Source: Arthrinium phaeospermum (lineage: Eukaryota; Ascomycota; Sordariomycetes; Amphisphaeriales; Apiosporaceae). Taken from it: a stretch of 64,000 nt of DNA. The stretch spans positions 1,364,001 to 1,428,000 of the forward strand of contig QYRS01000003.1 in NCBI GenBank assembly GCA_006503535.1, in the 5' to 3' direction. The notes below the pieces were generated by a model. The model saw only the letters and a list, made by a program, of their open reading frames with translations, made no database searches and was not told where the DNA came from. The position numbers were made by a program, and so were the translations under genes. Shown here one piece after another: positions 10,482 through 22,163 of the stretch; the first letter of the stretch is position 1; each line of letters begins with the position of its first letter.

Positions 10482-11759
10482 TTAGAAGAGAGTGGCAGCA
10501 CCGACAGCGACAGCCACGATGGCAGTGAAGGCAGCGGAGAAGGCAACAGAGTGTCCGGCGCCGGCGGTGGGGACGGGGGTGCCAGACGAAGCGGAACCAG
10601 CCTCGGAGCCAGAGCCGGAAGCAGGGGTGGAGCCGGAAGAACCGGAGCCAGACTCAGAGCCAGAACCGGAGCCAGACTCAGAACCAGAGCTGGAGCCGGA
10701 GCCGGAGCTGGCGGATCCAGTGCCGCTGGGAGAAGAGCTGCCGGTAGCAGAGGCGGTACCCGAGGCCTTAGCAGAGCCCGAGGGAGAAGAAGAGCCCTCG
10801 GTGGGGGTCTTGAAGGTCTTGGGGCAAGACAGGTCGAACTTGGGGGTGGTGGACAGGTTCTCGGTAATGGCGAAGGTCTGCTTGTTCTCGCCGTTGGAGT
10901 CGCGGAGGTTGTACCAGAAGGTGGGGACCTTGTTGAACAGCTGACGGCAGCCGATCTCGTTCCAGTAGTACTTGGCGTTCTCGACGCTGGGCTGGGCCTC
11001 GTCCCACTTGGGGCCGGCGGTAGGCCAGCCGGTCTCGGTGACCCAGATGGGCTTGCCGCCGATGGCAGCCTTGGCCTTGTTGAAGGCGCTGTCGAAGCGC
11101 TGGCCGGACTTCTCGATGGAGTTGCCCTTGCCGGTCTCGTAGTAGGGGTACTCGTCGAGACCGACCCAGTCGACGGCGTCGATGACAGCCTTGTTGGTGC
11201 TGTTGGGCCAGACGTCCCAGGTGTCGACGTGGCCGATGGGGACGTTGGCAAGCTTGCTGTCGGCGAACTTCTTCTTGTAGTCGCCAATGAACTTGACGAT
11301 CTGCTCTGGGCCGTTGCCGACACCGCCCTTGTTGGCGCGGCCGGTGGCGGAGTCACGGTAAAGATCCTCGCTACCAATGGAGATACCGATGATGAGGTCG
11401 GTGAGCTTGTTGCCGTACTTGGCGACGGCCTTCTCCAGAGCGCTCAGCTCCTTGTCGATGCTGGTGGTGCCCGAGGTCCAGATACCCAGCAGGATGTTGG
11501 TCTTGGTCTCGATGGCAGCCTCGAAAGCCTCAATGGGGTCGCTCTCGGAGTAGGCCTGGATGTTGGTGTAGAGGCGGACCGAGTTGAAGGTGCCGGGGGC
11601 GCCCTTAAGGCCCTGGGCAGTCTTGAACTCCTGAAGCCAGTCGGCCTTGAACTTGGCGGAGTTGTCGGTCTTCATGGCACCGGAGTTGAAACCCATCCAG
11701 TTCTCGGCGGCGACGCCGACGGCGAGCGAAGTCGCGGCAACAGCTGAGGCGACCTTCAT
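10482..11759 (-). CDS. GPI-anchored GH17 endo-1,3-beta-glucanase (EglC-like)
   Basis: Cell-wall glucan endo-1,3-beta-glucosidase of 425 aa in one exon. The first 18 residues (MKVASAVAATSLAVGVAA) form a signal peptide. The GH17 domain spans about residues 20-315, with the likely acid/base Glu131 in ISIGSEDLYR and the nucleophile Glu242 in WVTETGWP. A Ser/Gly/Glu-rich linker with repeated SGSES/SGSGS units follows (about 320-400), then a small-residue site and a hydrophobic tail (FSAAFTAIVAVAVGAATLF) typical of GPI attachment. The start at 11759 is chosen because it gives the signal peptide; the open frame extends upstream to 11933 but that extension would bury it. The protein likely remodels beta-1,3-glucan at the plasma membrane or wall. 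Strong C-ending codon bias suggests high expression and explains the long antisense frames. Confidence 0.93.
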   Translation of the reverse strand: MKVASAVAATSLAVGVAAENWMGFNSGAMKTDNSAKFKADWLQEFKTAQGLKGAPGTFNSVRLYTNIQAYSESDPIEAFEAAIETKTNILLGIWTSGTTSIDKELSALEKAVAKYGNKLTDLIIGISIGSEDLYRDSATGRANKGGVGNGPEQIVKFIGDYKKKFADSKLANVPIGHVDTWDVWPNSTNKAVIDAVDWVGLDEYPYYETGKGNSIEKSGQRFDSAFNKAKAAIGGKPIWVTETGWPTAGPKWDEAQPSVENAKYYWNEIGCRQLFNKVPTFWYNLRDSNGENKQTFAITENLSTTPKFDLSCPKTFKTPTEGSSSPSGSAKASGTASATGSSSPSGTGSASSGSGSSSGSESGSGSGSESGSGSSGSTPASGSGSEAGSASSGTPVPTAGAGHSVAFSAAFTAIVAVAVGAATLF

Positions 11760-14450
11760 GTTGGGTGGTGTTGGTATGAACAAAAACTCGAAAACGATTG
11801 GGGGCGGCTTCGTTGGACTTGAAATAGGGCGCTTTGTTGGTTTGCTGTGGGAAAGCACACAAAGACGCAGGAATGGGCTAGGGAGCGTGGTTTGCTTGAA
11901 GAAGCTTGAAGGAGCGTAAGAGTGAGTGAGCAAAAGGGCTTACTCAATCGAAGGAAATATGCAGTTGATGTACAAGACAGAACTGAGGAAAAAGAGGGAA
12001 GAGTATAAAAAGAATGAGGCTCTAGTGTAGGTAGAGAAAAAGAGGGAGGTCCGTCCTAGGGGAAGCAAGCTGATGATGGAGTCAATCCAGTTAACCTAGT
12101 GTGGACGAGAGTGGACGAACGCGAGACCAGCTGGGAACTGGGGGTGCACTACCGGGGGCACCATGCCCCTTCCAGGTAGGATTTACAGGGAACTAAGATT
12201 CAGGAACAGGCCTTTCTGCCCACTACCAACCGTCTGATTGGCGCATGTCGGGAATCTGGGCAGCGTGGCAGTGCATGCCAATCCCGGGACGCCCTGCCTC
12301 CCTACAGGTACTCCCCCGGAACCCTTCTAATCTTGCCTTCCGCGCAGAGCCAGCAAGCTGGGGACACGCCAGAACTGACCACTGCTGCCACTATTGTCCT
12401 TACTGTCATTAGACTTTTGCTCGTGTCCAACACTGCTGCCAAGCCACTAATAGCATACGATGTTTCCTATGGATCAATGCATTTTGCTCCTTTCTGAGGG
12501 TGTCCTGGTTGTGCCAGTGCCAGTGGTTTGACTGACGCATGTCAGTCAGACCTAAAGACAAGAAGCAAACAATCAGCCGTTGCTTATTTCTCAACCGTAC
12601 GCTTGCTTGCCTGGCAGCGACGCGAGCGAGTTGTCGTCCCTATGTGTCATGTACAGTAGTTTGGCTCGCTTCCAGAAGCCGAAGCGGTCGCTCGGGCTGC
12701 GATCGCCGCCCAAAACAATCAATCAAATGTCAATCCGGGCGAGGCCCTCGATCCTAGTCGCTCATTTCGTCCCAACCCAGGGTGGCCGTTGTTTCAAAAT
12801 TCCTCCCATGTCATCATCTGATCGGCACAACGTGGAGAACCAACGGAAACTCTATATGGGCACAACTAATACGGATTGTGTGCAGGAGGCTTGGAGGATT
12901 GGATAGCAAGTGATTTCGTCTATCTAACCTACACGCGCCGTGCCTTGTTTTCCGACCAATAATACATACTCTTAGCGGCAGCCTGAGAATCCTACTCTGG
13001 CGTCACGTCTTGCTCTGCTTCCAGATCACCAGCAGTGTTAGTGTCTTCCGATCAATTGTCAAACCATTGCTTATCGGGATAGCACACAGCAATACTTAAG
13101 GCACACGGCAGCCGATGCTCATAGAACATGTATGCTGGCTTTGCATCGGTGGAATTTACCGTGATGATTTGACGGGTGGTACTCCGTAATAGATGGTACG
13201 GAATTGCGACTCTCTTCTCAGACACACTTCTCTGGTCATCCAGCCGAACAGATATCAATCAACATAGCATATCACTGACAACTTCTTGATAAACATACAC
13301 AAGTACTAGCTCTCCAAAGTGCGCGAGTCTTGCTTTCCAGGCCACCATCTGCCTGCTGCGTAGCTTTGCCATTCTTTTCTGTCATGGATCATTATCGCCA
13401 ACACATACATCCTATGTGGTATATCCGTTCTGTCTGTATGTACTCCGTAAAAAGTGACAGTCAGGAGGCGCGGGTGTCCAAGCGCCAGTGACCCGTGTGT
13501 GGGCAGAATCCACTCCAAGACAATTCACGAAGCCCTTCGGGCTCCCGCGATCCCGTACCGTACCTACTCTCTCGATCAAACGTCCAACGGACATGTACGG
13601 GTGTCAAGCTTGCCGGTTTTCCAGTGTGAATATAAAGATGCCCACCGAAGACCCTCCGGACCGCTAAAAATAGTAATGGGAATTGGAAAAGATCAATTTC
13701 GAATGTTCTGTTGTGCCGTATCAATCGTCTTAATCGGGGCCTCATTTCTGTATGCATGTACTATGTTACGTACAGGACCCATCAAGCAAGCTTTGTTCAC
13801 CATGGCGTCCGGCTCGGAATACGAGCAAAGGGGAGCACTGCGAGCACTGGGGCCTGGCGATGAAGAATCGAATCTGAACCGTTGAGAGCCAGCCAGCCAG
13901 GTGCGATCGGCAAAGGCTCGAGAACCACTATACGATCACCACCTACATCTTGACCCCATGGGCGACAAAAGGCGCTCGTCTCATAGGAGAAAGGAAGTGC
14001 ACTATCAACCCAACACCCGTGCCCAGGAACTGGTTCCAAGATGCCACCGGGTCGGCCGAGCTAGCTGTAAGTGCTGGTTATCGTCTCAGGGGTACCAACA
14101 ATGTAGCGCCTCAGCCTCGCAGATGTTGGGAGTTCAGATCAGGAAAGGAGCGTCCGTGTATATATTCTGTGTCTATATACTTTTATTATATGTAATTCAA
14201 ATGATCCCATTACACAATACCAGCGATTCTTTTCTCAACCCATATCAAGTTTGGAACATGTCCCAAAAGCCCATAGTGCCTCGATACCACTGACAGACAC
14301 TCACCCCATGTTGTGCCCCTGAAGTCACGCATAGACAAAGTAGGCAAATGCCTATCCCTCACGTGTCCTCCCATTGAAGCAATAATACCATTGTCGGCAT
14401 TCTCCCGTTCCATCCTGGGCTGTGTCCGTGATTTTGACCTCTCCAGGTGA
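11760..14450. other. 2.7-kb intergenic region between the GH17 and WSC genes
   Basis: The part next to 11760-12060 should be the leader and promoter of the GH17 gene; it is pyrimidine-rich when read on the minus strand. The rest holds the 3' side of the WSC gene. Frames of 60-140 codons occur (for example 13454-13885 on plus) but show no recognisable domain. No RNA gene or mobile element was recognised. Confidence 0.4.
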
Positions 14451-15603
14451 TCAAGTCGACTCCGACTTGGTGTACACCAGGATGCGGCTCACTCCACCAC
14501 AGATGCTGTTAAAGGTAGGCACAGCGCGTTAGCCTCCACGTCAAACTTTTACATACTTGAGAGGAGAGCGTATTCGGGGGGTAGTGGTAGGGGATAAACA
14601 AAGGGGCAAGCAGAACTTACGCGGCAGCATCACCAGTGCAACTCATGTCGCACTCTCCGAGCTCGATGGGGTCGAGGGTGGGCTCCGTGTTGGAGCACCA
14701 GCACTCGCTGCCGTACTCGAGGCCAGCATAGGTGTAGCCGCCGACGGCACACCCGTCGATGCAGTACTCGACCGTCATCTGGCGCCCGTCCATGTATCCC
14801 GGGGGGCGGTTGGGAAGGAGACGGTGGTGGGCGTCAAAGTCACTGAGATAGAGCATTAGTATGACAGGTTGGGCTGGTCACTAATAACAGGGAACGGGGA
14901 AAATACTTACGCATAGCATGTTGCGTTGGCGTAGCCATGCCACCCTGGCTCGATGGTCGCAGGACCGTTAATGACATCGTAGTTGCCCTTGTAGAAGAGG
15001 GTCAGCGCGAGGACGCCGCCGCACTTCTCCTTCTCGTTGCCGGGGCAGGGCATGTTGCAAACGCTGGGATCGACGGGGTTGTTGGCGCCCGCAACCGCAT
15101 TACCGCACCCTATTCGTGATCGGAATTAGCTCCCCTCCTGTCTCCATGCCACCAACATACTACACTTATACCAACGCAGGCAACAATAAGGGTCACATAG
15201 CGGTAGGTAGTGGAAGCAGTCAAGGAAGGAACAGTATAGAAACATACAGCATTCCTTGCCGAGCTCAAGCCCGGCGAGGTTGAAGCCAGCGATGTCGCAC
15301 GCCCGCTGGCACTCCTGGGCCGAGTTTGCGTCGCTGGGTTCGTAGCCGGGTGTGTTCAGGGCCCGGACGTTATCGACGCCATCGCTATTGCACACGGAAA
15401 TGGTGTAAGTAAGAGTTGACTGGCCCCTTCCGATAAGTAGGCAAGTGTGTTGTTATCCGCATCACTTACCTCCAGCAGCTATCGGCAGCAGGACTCCACC
15501 AAGCTCTGGGCTCGATGTTGCGTCCAGGTAAGGGTTGCGGAACGGCCTTGGCAGAGACGGCCAAGGAGCCGCCGAGCAGGGTAGCAAGAGCAGTCGCGTA
15601 CAT
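14451..15603 (-). CDS. Secreted protein with two WSC domains
   Basis: Five exons on the minus strand (15603-15470, 15384-15248, 15109-14911, 14842-14621, 14505-14451) give 248 aa, all in phase. Residues 1 to about 19 (MYATALATLLGGSLAVSAKA) are a signal peptide. Two WSC modules follow: the first contains CQRACDIAGFNLAGLELGKEC-type spacing, then CGNA and CPGNEKEKCGG; the second contains CIDGCAVGGYTYAGLEYG, then ECWCSN and CDMSC. WSC domains are Cys-rich carbohydrate-binding modules found in yeast stress sensors and fungal wall proteins. There is no transmembrane helix or GPI tail after the second module; the protein ends soon after it in YTKSEST, so it is probably soluble and extracellular or wall-bound. 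Exon borders fall inside the WSC repeats, in line with domain duplication. A substrate cannot be named from sequence. Confidence 0.85.
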
Positions 15604-16612
15604 GGTGGGTGAGATGAAGCGATGTTTTTGTTTTTCCTATTCTGACTGTTGGTCCGTATTTGTCCACGACTGGAGATGTTCTGCTCCCTATGGGCTTCGC
15701 TGGGTCTGGGTGAGGAACGATGGATGATGATCTTGTCGTCACTGGACCCTCGAGCTGTCTCTGTCTATATACTATCACCACCGGCACTGATATTCCTCAT
15801 GGGGTACCTCTCTGGCAGTGTACATTGCTACAGAATCACCCGGCATGTGGTTTAGTTGGCCCGGTGGACTGTGAAGGTCTATGATAGCTTTGCTGTCCGC
15901 TGAACTCAATTGCAGACCTGATTACTGAAATGTTCTAGAGCGTGCCGTAGCCTTGCTGCTATTCGGAAGCGAAATGCAGCTACACACAATTCTGGTACGC
16001 TTGAAGCTATCGATCGCATGGGACTATAGTATCCCAGCCCCTCGATTGCGGGCCGAGATCGAATCTGGGCCAGGAAGACGGCCAGCCTCCTTTGCTTCAG
16101 ATGGCGCTTGAGTGCGGATGTATACACATTACTCCTACATGTGATGTGAACTTCTCGGGTGTGCCGCGTTGGGTATCACCTGGCCAAGAAAATTACTTGC
16201 GGTGGGTTTCCTGGGTCACTATCCAGCACGTCGAGTCTACAGGATACATAAGACTCACGAGGCTCGCCGCGACAGCCACCCACGCCTTCTTGGGTACTAC
16301 GCGTGGATTCAGATAGAAAGTATTTATAGAAGTCGGCAAGGGTCATATTACAAGTTTGTCTATTCGTTGTTCTTTGCTCAAAACCATGCAATGCCTTCTA
16401 GACCCAGATCGAACAGCCACCGGCTTGTACCTGGCATTGAGAGCTCACGCCACTGCATGCCTTGCGGTTTGGCCGAGGCCGATCTAATTCATCAACGTAC
16501 ATAATCATAGAGCACCACTATCACCCGCTAAAACCCGTCAATTGTAGCCGATGACCCCGTCATGTCTTCATCGCTAAGTAGGGGTATCTATCATGTCTCC
16601 TTATCTCCTAGC
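15604..16612. other. Intergenic, WSC promoter and acl2 3' side
   Basis: About 1 kb between two minus-strand genes. The right part (about 16550-16612) is the expected 3' UTR of acl2; the left part would carry the WSC promoter. No gene seen. Confidence 0.4.
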
Positions 16613-18571
16613 TTAACCCTGGAACTCCTGAATCTTGGCCTCCTCCCACTTGCCGGGGACGAGAGCCAGAGGCACGATACCTGACACGTGCATCTCGGGG
16701 CCAAAGATGTGAGCAGTGAGGCCGAGTTCTTGTGTCGCGGCCTTCATGTTCTTGAGACCTTCTTGGTAGTTGGGACCGGCACGTCGCACCCAGATCTGGA
16801 CGTTGTGCTCGTTCAGCTGCTTGGCGTAGTCGCGCAGAGCCCGGATGACACCCTTGAACGTCGAGGCAACGTTGGTGAAGTTGGCAATACCTCCACCAAT
16901 GAAGAGAACCTTGCCCTTGGGGTCCATGGGCGCACGGAGCATGAGGTCGAGAACCGTGCGGGCGTAGTGGTAGGTTTGCGACTCGGTGGGAGCACCAGAG
17001 TACTCACCGTAGTTGGCCAAGTCGTCGGCAAAGCCAGCCGAAGCGATGGCATCGGCGTAGACGACGGAAGCACCACCACCAGCGACCAGAGTCCAGATGC
17101 GGCCGTTGCCGTTCAGGACAGTCAGCTTCAGAGAAGCACCAGTCTTGGCATCGAGCTCAGCAATGTAAGCCTCCTCCTTGGACAGCTCACGGCCGAAGGG
17201 AGCAGGGAACTCCATGGGGGGACCGGCGTCAATGCTAATCTTGTCGCCCGCAGAGGACAGAGCCATGATGCCCAGGTTGGCAGGCGAGCGGGCAATAGCC
17301 CACTTAACACCGCACTCGAAGTCAGCAGTCTGGTCGAGCTTGGCAGCAAGATCCAGGAAGTGAACTTCAGCAGAGGTGGCATCGGCGTTGGGAATGACCA
17401 CCAGGGGGTTGATCTCAAGGTAAGTGAACTGGCAGTCGACATAGACGGCATACAGGCGCGAGATGAAGTCGACCAGGACATTGTGAACACCCTGAGGAAC
17501 CTTCTTCAGGAGGGTTGAAGCAATCTCCTCGTTAGAAGGGTACTCTGACAGATCAACAGGGATCAACAGCTTCTCGGCCTTTGCGTCAACATCACCAACA
17601 TCGACACCACCCTCGTGGGTGAAGAGAATCCAGTCGCCCTAGTTGTACCAAGTTAGTCACCATGCTCTCAAGCATATGCAAATGCGTAAACGACGCGAGG
17701 GTTGCTTTTAGTGCTACTGGGGACGGGGTTGTTTCGGGGTTATACGCGTTTGCGGTGGGTGGGTTGCCTTCATGAATGAGGAGTGGGTTGCCCAAGCAAA
17801 GCGGTTTAGCCTCCGTTCGTCCGTAGACTCCCTGAAGTTTGCGCTCCCGGGTGAGCGCAATAAATGCCTTCACAACCACTTGGTATGAGAACACATTAAT
17901 TTTGCGACAAAACCCCGGACCTATCCTCGGCCCTTGAGAACGATACTTCGTCTTCAACAACCCACCGCCCAATCTTTTTCTTTTTCTCTGTCTGAACATG
18001 ATGTTCTGTATGAACATCCCACCGCCACAACCTGGTTTGCGATGCAGAACCGGCATATTGGCTTGTCGACATACGACTGAACCAGATTGGACCAGAGCAA
18101 GGAATTCAATCAAGGGGTTTTTCTACTCACTTCTCTGACGGAGTTGATGTTGATGTAGTATTCGGTGTCGGAAGGGTGAGGCACGAAAGGCTCAACCAAG
18201 AACTGGCGCAGAACACCCTCGACGTGCTCAACCTTCTGGGACTTGCCAGCGCGCTCAGCAATCCAGGCCTTGGCCTCGGGCCACGGCTTGTTCAGGGCCA
18301 GCAGGCCGCTCTTGCCTCGTCGCTTGATCAGCTGATCGGGCTTCGCGACGAACTTGGCGTCGGCCTGGAGGAGCCAGGGGTAGGTGACCTCGGCCTGGTC
18401 CAGCACGGCACTGACCTCAGCATCCTCAGGGAAGTAGAGGGATGCTAATCTAGGAGGAGCATTGTGCGTGGTGGGCTTGGGCAGAGGGGTGGGCTTGATG
18501 ACGGGTGCCCGGGTGAGGTGGTAGTTGAGGATGGCCTTGCCGTCGGCCTCGAAAATCGACTTGGCGGACAT
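16613..18571 (-). CDS. acl2: ATP-citrate lyase subunit 2 (ATP-grasp/citrate-binding subunit)
   Basis: Subunit of cytosolic ATP-citrate lyase, which converts citrate, CoA and ATP to acetyl-CoA and oxaloacetate. It corresponds to the N-terminal ATP-grasp and citrate-binding part of animal ACLY. Two exons on the minus strand (18571-18131 and 17638-16613) give 488 aa, as expected for ascomycete Acl2. The start [19 protein letters not shown] and the joined exon junction (SVRE then [20 protein letters not shown]) are characteristic. Later come [10 protein letters not shown] and the glycine-rich [17 protein letters not shown] of the succinyl-CoA-synthetase-like domain. The intron is long (492 bp, 17639-18130) and sits in the ATP-grasp region. 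The gene is head-to-head with acl1, an arrangement known from Sordaria and other filamentous ascomycetes and consistent with co-regulation. Confidence 0.96.
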
Positions 18572-20826
18572 TTTGTGGGAGAGTCTGGAGGTTTGCAGAT
18601 GAGTCTGAGTCTGAATTCCTCAAGGGTGGCTCTGTTCTGTGGTTTTCGAGAGAGGAAATCGTCAGCAAGATGAGCTCTTGGTGGTATGCATCCAAGCAGG
18701 TGGTGCTTGTCCGTCCAAAGTGCGAGTACGTGCAAGCGGGACAGGAACCAAGTACTGAAGCCGCCGTGGAAACTTCCCACCGGGCTTGCAGCGACTTTAT
18801 TCTCGCCAGCGGATTTGGCTATGGTGCGTGGATGCCACTTTGCAGCAGCAACGCCGAGGATGGGGATTCAATGGCAAGAACCGGATTCTTCGCTTACCTC
18901 TTGTGCAATAACGGCAGCAGTTCTCTCTCAAGTGGGAGGAAGCTGGGAAGATACGATCCGATGGCGGGAAGAGAGTGAATTGGCTGTGACAGTTGGAAGA
19001 CTGGACAGCAAAAAGGAACACTTGAAGAAGTGGGCAGGCAGTGTCTGGAGAATCGGAATTGAGGGCAGCAAGAACGGGGATGTCATTCGAAAATTTCGAG
19101 GTGCAATGGATGAATCAATGGGAGCTCTTCCCATTTGGTTTGGGCCGGTTTTGGGGGGGTATACTTTGGCTCTCAGGGCCCCCCCGTCGACTGGCGCAAC
19201 GCAAGTGCGTGGAACCGTTTTTTCCCTCCATGGTCCAGTGCAGGCAGTGCGTGCGTTGCTTCTCTCTCTGTTGGCATTGGCATTTGGCATTGGCCGGCCT
19301 TGCAGCTACTACTTTGCTTTCTGCACTTACTACCACACCGTACCCGGACAACTGTGTTGCTCCTGCAGGCCGTGGGCGTGTGAGCAAGACTCTCGCTGTC
19401 TCCCTCTCATTCTCTTTCTTACTCCATCACCCCTCCTCCCGCCCCCCTTCTGGCTTCCTTCCCAAATCTCAATCTCACTCTTTTGGAGGGGTCACGCTAA
19501 ATTCAGACGCTAAAATCCAATGGCGAGTGCCCACCGCAACTCTAGCATGGAGTACCGGCGCTGTACCTGTCCCAACCCATTGGGGAATCCCACTCGGCGC
19601 TGCTGACCCCGGCCCTGTCAGCCACGGCCGAAGTACCGAATACCCCAACAAGAAACCGCCGTGCTCGGAACATTGGCGCGCAACTTCTGAGGTTGTCTTC
19701 GAATAACAATAACCACTCGGGGTAACGAAGCGGCGGCCACCACACCACTTCGTATTATGGTTTCCTCCCATGAGGGAATCTAATCGAACCCGCAGGATGT
19801 ATCTGACGTGCACTGATCTGCCTGAAGACACACGGCGGTAGGCGGGCGTGCATTGGCAGCTTATCTTTCGATGGCTTGCTTACAGTGAGACACGATCAAG
19901 CTTGGAATCCTCATCGGCGCATTATGCACGCAAGTAGCGGCAACGGGTCGGTCATACCTATCTGCAGATTTATCACGTTGCTAGTTGCTAGCTTCAGCTA
20001 TAGAGAACAGTTTCTCCTTTATTCCGTTTAGTTTCAGATGAGCTGTTTCGAAAGATCAGCCTCAGGGCAGATCAAAAGCAACCGGTCCAAGTTGGGATGA
20101 AACTGTCTACCAATGTCCGAATATGGGACGTTTTTGGGGATGCTCCGGACTCAACGTCCGGGAGGTCCGCGCCCAGTTGCCAGGCATAGTCATCACCCGA
20201 TTGATTACCCAAACAACGTATATTGAGGGCCTTTTTCGAGACAATTCCGATAACGACTCCGAGTGCGAGGGGCAAGCGTCCGGAGTTTGTAAAAGGTTGT
20301 CAGCCCGAGATAGCTTGAGCCTCTATACTCCGGGGCTTTTCCGCGGGGTTCGTTCCTGCTCGCGGGAAACTATTCGCGGTACCCTGAGTGCGATGCTTCA
20401 ATCGCGTCTATTATGGGTAATATGCCATGGGAGATCTGACCCGTTCGAGTGAACGAATCACCGTCGTCTCGGCGAATATCTCGTCATCATGGCTAAGTGG
20501 TGTTGCTCTCGGGGCTTCACAGCCGTTGGCTGGGCTATCAGTATAGCAGCAGTATAGGGCAGAAGTACCGGGTACTTCGGAAAAGGCGGGGACCTGGATA
20601 CTCAGGTCCGTCGACTAAGACCAGTGGCCAAGTACCCAAGCGGTTCCCGGGGGCCCGAAGCCAGCCAGGAAAAGATGGCCAGAAAGTTCGGACCCCTGCA
20701 TGATCCTCAGGGTCGATGGAGGGGTCCTCCCCATCCTCAACTCCAATTGACTGCTGGACTGCTGGCCCATCAGCTTGGGCAGGCTCGAGTCGGTCAGCTT
20801 AATCAGACCAACAAACGCAGCCCACT

Positions 20827-20843
20827 CACACACACACACACAC
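20827..20843. repeat. CA dinucleotide microsatellite
   Basis: About eight and a half CA units in the acl intergenic region. Confidence 0.9.
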
Positions 20844-21078
20844 TTGCCCAAGGACTAGCGGTCCAGCATAGCGCACTGGCATAGCAACAAGGCGAATCCA
20901 GGCAAGCAGCACCGCCAAAAACCGACCTTCAACAAGTCTAGGAGAATTTTACCCCAACTATTCTTCCGAGCGAGATTGATGGCCAACTAAACTGTACTGT
21001 ACGACAACGGGTACGGGTCCAACTGTTTGAGAGCTCTTCCATGAGATTGCCGTTTGCCGTGCAGCATCGGGTTCGAGT

Positions 21079-21103
21079 AAAAACAAAACAAAACAAAACA
21101 AGA
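21079..21103. repeat. AAAAC pentanucleotide tract
   Basis: Four copies of AAAAC followed by a degenerate unit, upstream of acl1. Confidence 0.85.
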
Positions 21104-21715
21104 CAAAAAAATAACGGCATTCGGCCAGCTCGTTAGTTAGGGTAAGCTTTCAGCAATCGAACCGAGGAGAATGGCGGCATCTTCCCGGTGCAGCTGCCTG
21201 CCTCTGCATGACGGGTTTGGATTGGGGGCATTGGGGGCCCCTCGCCGCTGCATCCCAATTGAATTCCCAGCACTGCAGGTAGTCGCTACTCACTAACAAC
21301 GAGCCAGGCAGGCCCGACCTGATTGGCTCACCTCTTTTGGCACTGCCTAATCCCGACTAGCCCCCGCGGCCAAATATCGATCAATTCAATTTGAGCGGGC
21401 TTGAAGCGGTTTTAGTTGTGCTCTGCATTGTCGTTCCTGGCGGGCACTTGACTTTACAAGCTCCAAGTCTGTGCAATCTTGGAACCCCCCCAAGTTTTGC
21501 TCCATCCCCGTCGTCGGTACCCATTGCAAGCCAAAGTCGACTCTCAGTCAACCTCGAAAAAAAGCTCGACCTCCCTCCTCAATCTGCTTCCCCATTTGAG
21601 GATTATCCATTCATTCCGCTTCCTCCCACTTCACTTCGCCCATTGTTGCTTCATATACCCTCTGTGCGAAGCTCAGAAGACATTTCGAGGATCAACACAC
21701 TTGTCCACTCTCAAG

Positions 21716-22124
21716 GTATGTATCCTTTGCTTTGCATTGCCCTGCGTTTTGCTGCTTCCCCGCCGCCCTGATATGGCGTTGCTGCGGTGTCTTTGGTGGG
21801 AAACACCAGCTGGCCCATCCCAACTTCCTCGCAGACGCTGTCTCTCTTGGGAAGGACTCGGGACGGACTTCACAAAAGGTGGTGTGGTCGCTGGCCTAAC
21901 CCGAGTCTCAATGACCTGCCGGATTTCCTCCCAATCGTCCAGACCAACACTCCGTCCTGATATTCTGACGAGAGCCATTCGTATTGCATTTTCCCAATTC
22001 TGCGGGCCTCTCCTGTTCGTTCTTGCGTGGCTTTGGGCAAAGCTTCATACTGTTCTTCTTTTAAATCATATGCCAGGAAATTTGTTGCAAACCATTCACT
22101 AACAGCATTTGTGTGTTTGAACAG
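21716..22124 (+). other. Probable 5'-UTR intron of acl1
   Basis: A strong donor (AAG|GTATGT) at 21716 and an acceptor (TTTGAACAG) ending at 22124, with a CTAAC branch-point match at about 22098-22102, define a 409-bp intron 39 bp before the acl1 ATG. The sequence upstream is a pyrimidine-rich leader. This is inferred from splice signals only. Confidence 0.6.
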
Positions 22125-22163
22125 ACCTACCATTAGCCAGTCCTGAGAAACCCCACACGCAAG

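Larger units (their letters stand above)
18572..22163. promoter_or_regulatory. 3.6-kb shared upstream region of acl2 and acl1
   Basis: Divergent control region for the two lyase subunits. It contains a CA dinucleotide tract at 20827-20843, an AAAAC pentamer tract at about 21079-21103, and long pyrimidine-rich runs at about 19390-19490 and 21480-21680, the last just before the acl1 leader intron. Frames of up to 275 codons on the plus strand (18686-19513) have no domain and are taken as chance. No binding site could be assigned by eye with confidence. Confidence 0.6.

Noticed and set aside
10395..11747. 450-codon plus-strand ORF rich in Gly, Ala and Leu
   Set aside because: It is the antisense of the GH17 gene; strong C-ending codon bias removes stops from the reverse frame.
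13454..13885. 143-codon plus-strand ORF between the GH17 and WSC genes
   Set aside because: One hydrophobic patch but no signal peptide, family motif or supporting splice context.
18686..19513. 275-codon plus-strand ORF between acl2 and acl1
   Set aside because: Overlaps promoter and pyrimidine-rich DNA, and lacks protein-like composition.
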